Source: Candidatus Cloacimonadota bacterium (lineage in GTDB: Bacteria > Cloacimonadota > Cloacimonadia > Cloacimonadales > Cloacimonadaceae). From it: 36,282 bases of DNA. This document shows, piece after piece, positions 32,687-36,282 of the stretch. Below the pieces are notes generated by a model. That model was not told the DNA's origin, did no database searches, and worked only from the letters and a program-made list of their open reading frames with translations. A program made the translations under genes and the position numbers. The first letter of the stretch is position 1. Each line of letters opens with the position of its first letter. The DNA is taken from positions 1 through 36,282 of the forward strand of contig DAHVPC010000010.1 in the NCBI GenBank assembly GCA_027318475.1, in the 5' to 3' direction.

Positions 32687-34909
32687 ATGAAACAAAAGAT
32701 AAACATCGGCATCGACGGCATGCATTGCGCGGCTTGCAGCGCCCGGGCGGAAAAAGCCCTGGCCAGTCTGCCGGGTGTAAGCTCCGCCAGCGTGAACCTG
32801 GCTTTGGAAGAAGCCGCCCTGGAATACGACGACAAGCTGATTAAACCGGACAAGTTTACCCAGACGATCAACGCGCTTGGCTTCAAAACGCGCGTGAACG
32901 TGGCCGTGGAGGAAGACGAACAGCTAAAAAACATGCACGCGGCAGCCAGGCGGATGTGGATCATGTGGGCGCTGGCGCTGGCGGTCACGGGCTTGATGCT
33001 GCCCCTTATGCTGGCCAAACCGATGCCCGCCTGGCATCACGAGGGTGTGTGGATCATCTTTGGGCTCACTGTTGTGGCGATGTTTGGACCAGCCCGCGGA
33101 GTTTATGTTTCCGCCTTCAAATCGGTGCGCAGCGGCAGCGCCAACATGGACGTCCTGATCGCGCTGGGCACCCTGGCCTCCGTAATGGTGACGCCGCTTT
33201 CCCTGGTGGTCAAAGGCGTGAATCCGCATGATTTTTCGGGTATAGCGGCGATGATCCTGGCCTTCCACCTCACGGGCAGATATTTGGAGACCAGGGCGCG
33301 GGGCAAGGCTTCCGAAGCGATCCGCAAACTGCTCAATCTGGGCGCCAAGACCGCTTTGCTCCTGATAGATGGCGTGGAGTCCGAGGTCCCCATCCACAGG
33401 ATCAAGGTGGGGGACGTGTTTGTGGTGAAACCCGGCGCCAAGGTTCCGGCTGATGGCGTGATTGTGTCTGGCAGCGCCAACCTCGACGAATCGATGGCCA
33501 CTGGCGAATCCATGCCGGTTTTCCGCGCGGCCGGAGCCGCGGTCATCGGCGCCACTGTCAATCTGGACGGTCATTTCACCGCCCGGGCGGAAAAAGTGGG
33601 CAGCGAAAGTTTTCTGGCGCAGGTGGTCAAACTGGTGCAGGAAGCGCAGCATTCCAAGGTTCCGATCCAGCTGTTGGCGGACCGCGTGACGGCGGTTTTC
33701 GTGCCCATCGTCCTTGCCCTGGCCGCGTTAACTCTCCTGGCCTGGCTGGTCTTTCCCGGCGTGATGGGTTCCGCGGGGGATTTCCTGCGCGGCATCATAC
33801 CGCTCAGCACCGCCAATACGGGTTTTGCGGCAGCGTTGATGGCGGCGGTCGCCACCTTGGTGATTGCCTGTCCCTGCGCGCTTGGCCTGGCCACGCCCAC
33901 GGCTTTGATGGTGGGCAGCGGGATGGGGGCGGAACGGGGCATTTTGATCCGCAATGGCGAGGCTTTGCAGCGCATGAAGGACATCCGGGCGATCGTGTTT
34001 GACAAGACGGGTACCCTCACTTACGGAAAACCGGAACTGATCGGCGCCCAGGGCTTCCAGGTATCGGACGGTGAAGCTCTGCGCCTGGCCTACGGCCTGG
34101 AGAAATCCAGCGAGCATCCTTTGGCCAGGGCGATAGTGAAAGCTGCCGAAGCCCAACAACTAATCCCCGTTCCCGTTTCCAACTTCACCAGTCACAGCGG
34201 GCGCGGCGTTTCCGCAGAATTTTCCGATAAGATCCTATGGCTGGGCAGCCGTTCCTTTCTTCAGGATCAAAGCGTTCCCGGATTGGATTCCATAATCCCG
34301 GATCCCGCATTCAAACACGCCAGCCAGGTCTGGCTAGCCGATTCCAGCGGCGTCCTTGGCCTCTTCTACATCGCCGACCAAGTGCGCCCGGATGCAGTCA
34401 AGGTGGTACAAACGCTGCAAGGGATGGGCATACAGAGCATCATGCTAAGCGGCGATAATGCGGAGACCGCGGCTGCGATCGCGGCGCAGTGCGGAATCAC
34501 GCGGATCAGGTCGAGAGCCCTGCCCGCGGATAAAGCCCGCATCGTGCAGGAATTGCAGGCGGAATACGGCCCCGTGGCGATGGTTGGCGATGGTATCAAC
34601 GACGCTCCGGCGCTCAAACTAGCCGATATCGGCATCGCAATGGGACAGGGCACGGATATCGCCATCGAAGCGGCGGATATCACCATTCTGCGCGACAAAC
34701 TGGAACTGATTCCGCAGGCGGTGCAGCTTTCCCTGCAGACCTTCCGTAAGATCAGGCAAAACCTTTTCTGGGCCTTCTTCTACAACCTGATCGCCATACC
34801 GCTCGCGGTGTTCGGCGCCCTGCATCCGGTTCTGGCGGAGATTGCCATGGCCAGCAGTTCCGTGACCGTGGTCACCAACGCCAACCTGCTCCGAAGAAAG
34901 AAGATCTAG
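32687..34909 (+). CDS. copA: Copper-type P1B ATPase (CopA-like)
   Basis: 740 aa, full length. Exports copper(I) from the cytoplasm at the expense of ATP. One N-terminal heavy-metal-binding domain (about 3-70) has GMHCAACSARAEKAL (Cys14, Cys17). Eight predicted membrane helices carry the ion-binding CPC motif in VIACPCALGLATPTALM (Cys395, Cys397), with NANLL in the last helix region. Other motifs: ATGESMPV in the actuator domain, FDKTGTLTYG with phosphorylated Asp439, SSEHPLARAIV (the P1B His-Pro), and MVGDGINDAPALKLADIGIAMG. The CPC motif plus the tail ASSSVTVVTNANLLRR fit copper rather than zinc or cadmium. The AAGGA site is rather far from ATG. No metal regulator gene is adjacent. Confidence 0.96.
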   Translation: MKQKINIGIDGMHCAACSARAEKALASLPGVSSASVNLALEEAALEYDDKLIKPDKFTQTINALGFKTRVNVAVEEDEQLKNMHAAARRMWIMWALALAVTGLMLPLMLAKPMPAWHHEGVWIIFGLTVVAMFGPARGVYVSAFKSVRSGSANMDVLIALGTLASVMVTPLSLVVKGVNPHDFSGIAAMILAFHLTGRYLETRARGKASEAIRKLLNLGAKTALLLIDGVESEVPIHRIKVGDVFVVKPGAKVPADGVIVSGSANLDESMATGESMPVFRAAGAAVIGATVNLDGHFTARAEKVGSESFLAQVVKLVQEAQHSKVPIQLLADRVTAVFVPIVLALAALTLLAWLVFPGVMGSAGDFLRGIIPLSTANTGFAAALMAAVATLVIACPCALGLATPTALMVGSGMGAERGILIRNGEALQRMKDIRAIVFDKTGTLTYGKPELIGAQGFQVSDGEALRLAYGLEKSSEHPLARAIVKAAEAQQLIPVPVSNFTSHSGRGVSAEFSDKILWLGSRSFLQDQSVPGLDSIIPDPAFKHASQVWLADSSGVLGLFYIADQVRPDAVKVVQTLQGMGIQSIMLSGDNAETAAAIAAQCGITRIRSRALPADKARIVQELQAEYGPVAMVGDGINDAPALKLADIGIAMGQGTDIAIEAADITILRDKLELIPQAVQLSLQTFRKIRQNLFWAFFYNLIAIPLAVFGALHPVLAEIAMASSSVTVVTNANLLRRKKI

Positions 34910-34914
34910 GGGTA

Positions 34915-36282
34915 TCAGGGCAGCAGGACGACCTTTTTGGCTGCAGCCTGACTGGAGGATTCCGCCCGGATCAGATAAACGCCGGGACTGGCTTTGGCGC
35001 CATGGGTATCCTTTCCATCCCAGTCCAGATTTGTGGATCCCGAACCTCCGGATTGGGATTCCAATCTTCTGACGAGGCGTCCGCGGAGATCGAACACAAG
35101 AACTCTCAAAATGCCTGGTTCTTTGGCGCTGAGGGTGATTGAGACTTTTTCCCTGAAAGGATTGGGCTGCGCGGATAGGATTAGTTGAGCGGGCGGGGTT
35201 AGGGTTTCGGGTTCCGCAGCGCTTGGCTCCACCAGCGTGTAAACATGCACGAGCAGGTTGGAGAATAGCGCGTAGAAGGCGTTGTTGCCGGTGGTGACGA
35301 TGTTGGGCGGGCTGGTGATCAGGTTCGAGTCGGGAAGGGTGATGGCCTGCGCTTCCGTGTCCAAAAGCCGTACGGCTTCTGCTGCGGCCGCGTAATCGTG
35401 ATAGCTCAGGTAGTAGCCGTCCTGCAGTTTGTAGAGCCGGGCGGGGTTGTCCAGCGTCGACAGTTCCGGCCAGCCGTAATCGTAGGCCACGCTGTTGCCG
35501 ATTATCTGCCACAGTCCCAAGCGCTGGTTGTAAGGGACTTGGTTGTAGTCCGTGCAGATGGCCAGGAAGCGGTTGTTTCCAAGCGGATTGACGTAATCGA
35601 AAGTGTGCATCGGAATGTAGTTGAAGCCGTCCTCAGTGCCGCCATAATAGAGGTTGTAGAGGCTGGCGTAGCCGCTCGCGTTGATCCGCATCAGCAGGGT
35701 CCAGACCCAGAGGGTCCAATCAAGGTAATAGCTTTGGGCACAGAGGAAAGTGTTGTCGCCGAAATCTTCGCTGAGCGGTCCCAGCGGCCAATCGTAGATA
35801 CTGGTAATCTGGGTCCGCGCCAGGGTCTGGTAATTGAGCAGATAGTTCGTGTAATCCGGCCAGCCCACGCTGGAAGTGATGACCGCCCTTTCCTCGTCCA
35901 GCCTGCTGAAAGTGATGAAGCCGTCGGAATTGGGGAAGGTCCAGTAGTAGTTGCAGGTCGCGGATTGCAGGTTGAGCAAATAGACCGAACCCAGGCTGGA
36001 AAGGATCATCACCTGGGGGCTGAGGAAGCAGAAGGTGCGGCGGAAGAGGGGGTCGGCTTCGAAATTCAAGGCGGGGTTATTGATGATAACAGTGGAGACC
36101 TGCAGGTTTTCGTCGATCACGGTCATGAAGAGGTGGAGGTCGTTCTTCTGCAGGAAATATACTTTACCGCCATAGTTGTTGGCCAGCACGAGGCTGGGGA
36201 AACCGCCGTCCTGCAAAAAGTCCACCGGATGCTGGTAGTTGTAGATCACCTCGGGAGTGGATAAACCGCAGTCCAGGGTCAT
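34915..36282 (-). CDS. Secreted protein with FlgD/T9SS-type C-terminal sorting domain, N-terminus outside window
   Basis: 455 residues are visible. The ATG at the window edge is not a credible start: no signal peptide follows it and it opens inside a folded repeat region, so the gene continues beyond base 36282. The visible N-terminal 350 residues look like a beta-propeller or repeat domain (LVLANNYGGKVYFLQ, QVMILSSLGSVYLLN, YYLSYHDYAAAAEAVRLL). The last 85 residues are a FlgD-Ig/type A T9SS C-terminal domain: LSAQPNPFREKVSITLSAKEP, LRVLVFDLRGRLVRRLES, TNLDWDGKDTHGAKASPGVYLIRAESS and KKVVLLP. This domain normally directs passage through the type IX secretion system. It is convergent with copA, with five bases between the stops. 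Confidence 0.85.
   Translation of the reverse strand: MTLDCGLSTPEVIYNYQHPVDFLQDGGFPSLVLANNYGGKVYFLQKNDLHLFMTVIDENLQVSTVIINNPALNFEADPLFRRTFCFLSPQVMILSSLGSVYLLNLQSATCNYYWTFPNSDGFITFSRLDEERAVITSSVGWPDYTNYLLNYQTLARTQITSIYDWPLGPLSEDFGDNTFLCAQSYYLDWTLWVWTLLMRINASGYASLYNLYYGGTEDGFNYIPMHTFDYVNPLGNNRFLAICTDYNQVPYNQRLGLWQIIGNSVAYDYGWPELSTLDNPARLYKLQDGYYLSYHDYAAAAEAVRLLDTEAQAITLPDSNLITSPPNIVTTGNNAFYALFSNLLVHVYTLVEPSAAEPETLTPPAQLILSAQPNPFREKVSITLSAKEPGILRVLVFDLRGRLVRRLESQSGGSGSTNLDWDGKDTHGAKASPGVYLIRAESSSQAAAKKVVLLP

Noticed and set aside
36280-36282. ATG at the last bases as the true start of the 34915 gene
   Set aside because: It coincides with the window edge and is followed by a mature-domain sequence with no signal peptide, although the protein has a secretion-type C-terminal domain. 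The gene most likely continues outside.

Overview
The window (36,282 bases, GC-rich) looks like chromosome from an FCB-group bacterium, most probably a relatively high-GC member of Candidatus Cloacimonadota. This is inferred from the protein content: a large secreted gingipain-type (C25) protease, a T9SS-like FlgD-fold C-terminal domain, choice-of-anchor-D and FnIII-rich secreted proteins, an Omp28-like thioredoxin-fold protein with a PKD domain, and a secreted protein of the family usually annotated 'asparagine synthetase B'. No rRNA, tRNA, CRISPR array, transposase or phage gene was seen.

Left region (1-15,732). Nearly all genes are on the minus strand. A compact envelope operon runs asnB-like (interrupted by an in-frame TAA) > MCE/MlaD-like protein > 1,011-aa metallopeptidase-propeller-Omp85 protein > leucyl aminopeptidase (cut by the window edge). 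Next come three paralogous predicted outer-membrane proteins (5995-6813, 7812-8615, 8773-9558), with an unrelated plus-strand barrel between the first and second. A second operon runs gcvH > gmk > rpoZ-like > family 4-type uracil-DNA glycosylase > secreted metallophosphoesterase. Upstream of it lies a second HExxH-propeller-barrel protein of the same architecture as the first.

Middle (15,863-18,654). A short plus-strand group encodes an Omp28/thioredoxin-like secreted protein, a pyridoxamine-kinase-type PfkB kinase and a DUF486 membrane protein. It is followed by a GC-rich palindrome and a strong intrinsic terminator that serves the opposite strand.

Right region (18,655-36,282). Three large secreted proteins lie in tandem on the minus strand: a 2,295-aa C25-type protease, a 1,140-aa subtilisin-like protease and an 893-aa protein ending in dockerin-like calcium-loop repeats. 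The two proteases have different catalytic heads but homologous C-terminal halves of about 650 residues. Then come a plus-strand copper-type P1B ATPase (copA) and, convergent with it, the C-terminal part of a secreted protein ending in a FlgD/T9SS-type domain.

The most unusual structure is a family of large palindromes built from 11-bp units, three inward-facing units on each arm. Two copies (9831-9928 and 32342-32439) are related in sequence, lie in opposite orientation and share flanks. A third (18431-18517) has the same layout but a different, GC-rich unit. I do not recognise this as a described element. Other notable points are the single in-frame TAA in the asnB-like gene, the non-canonical residue at the expected C25 catalytic histidine, and the strongly divergent omega-like protein with an acidic tail.
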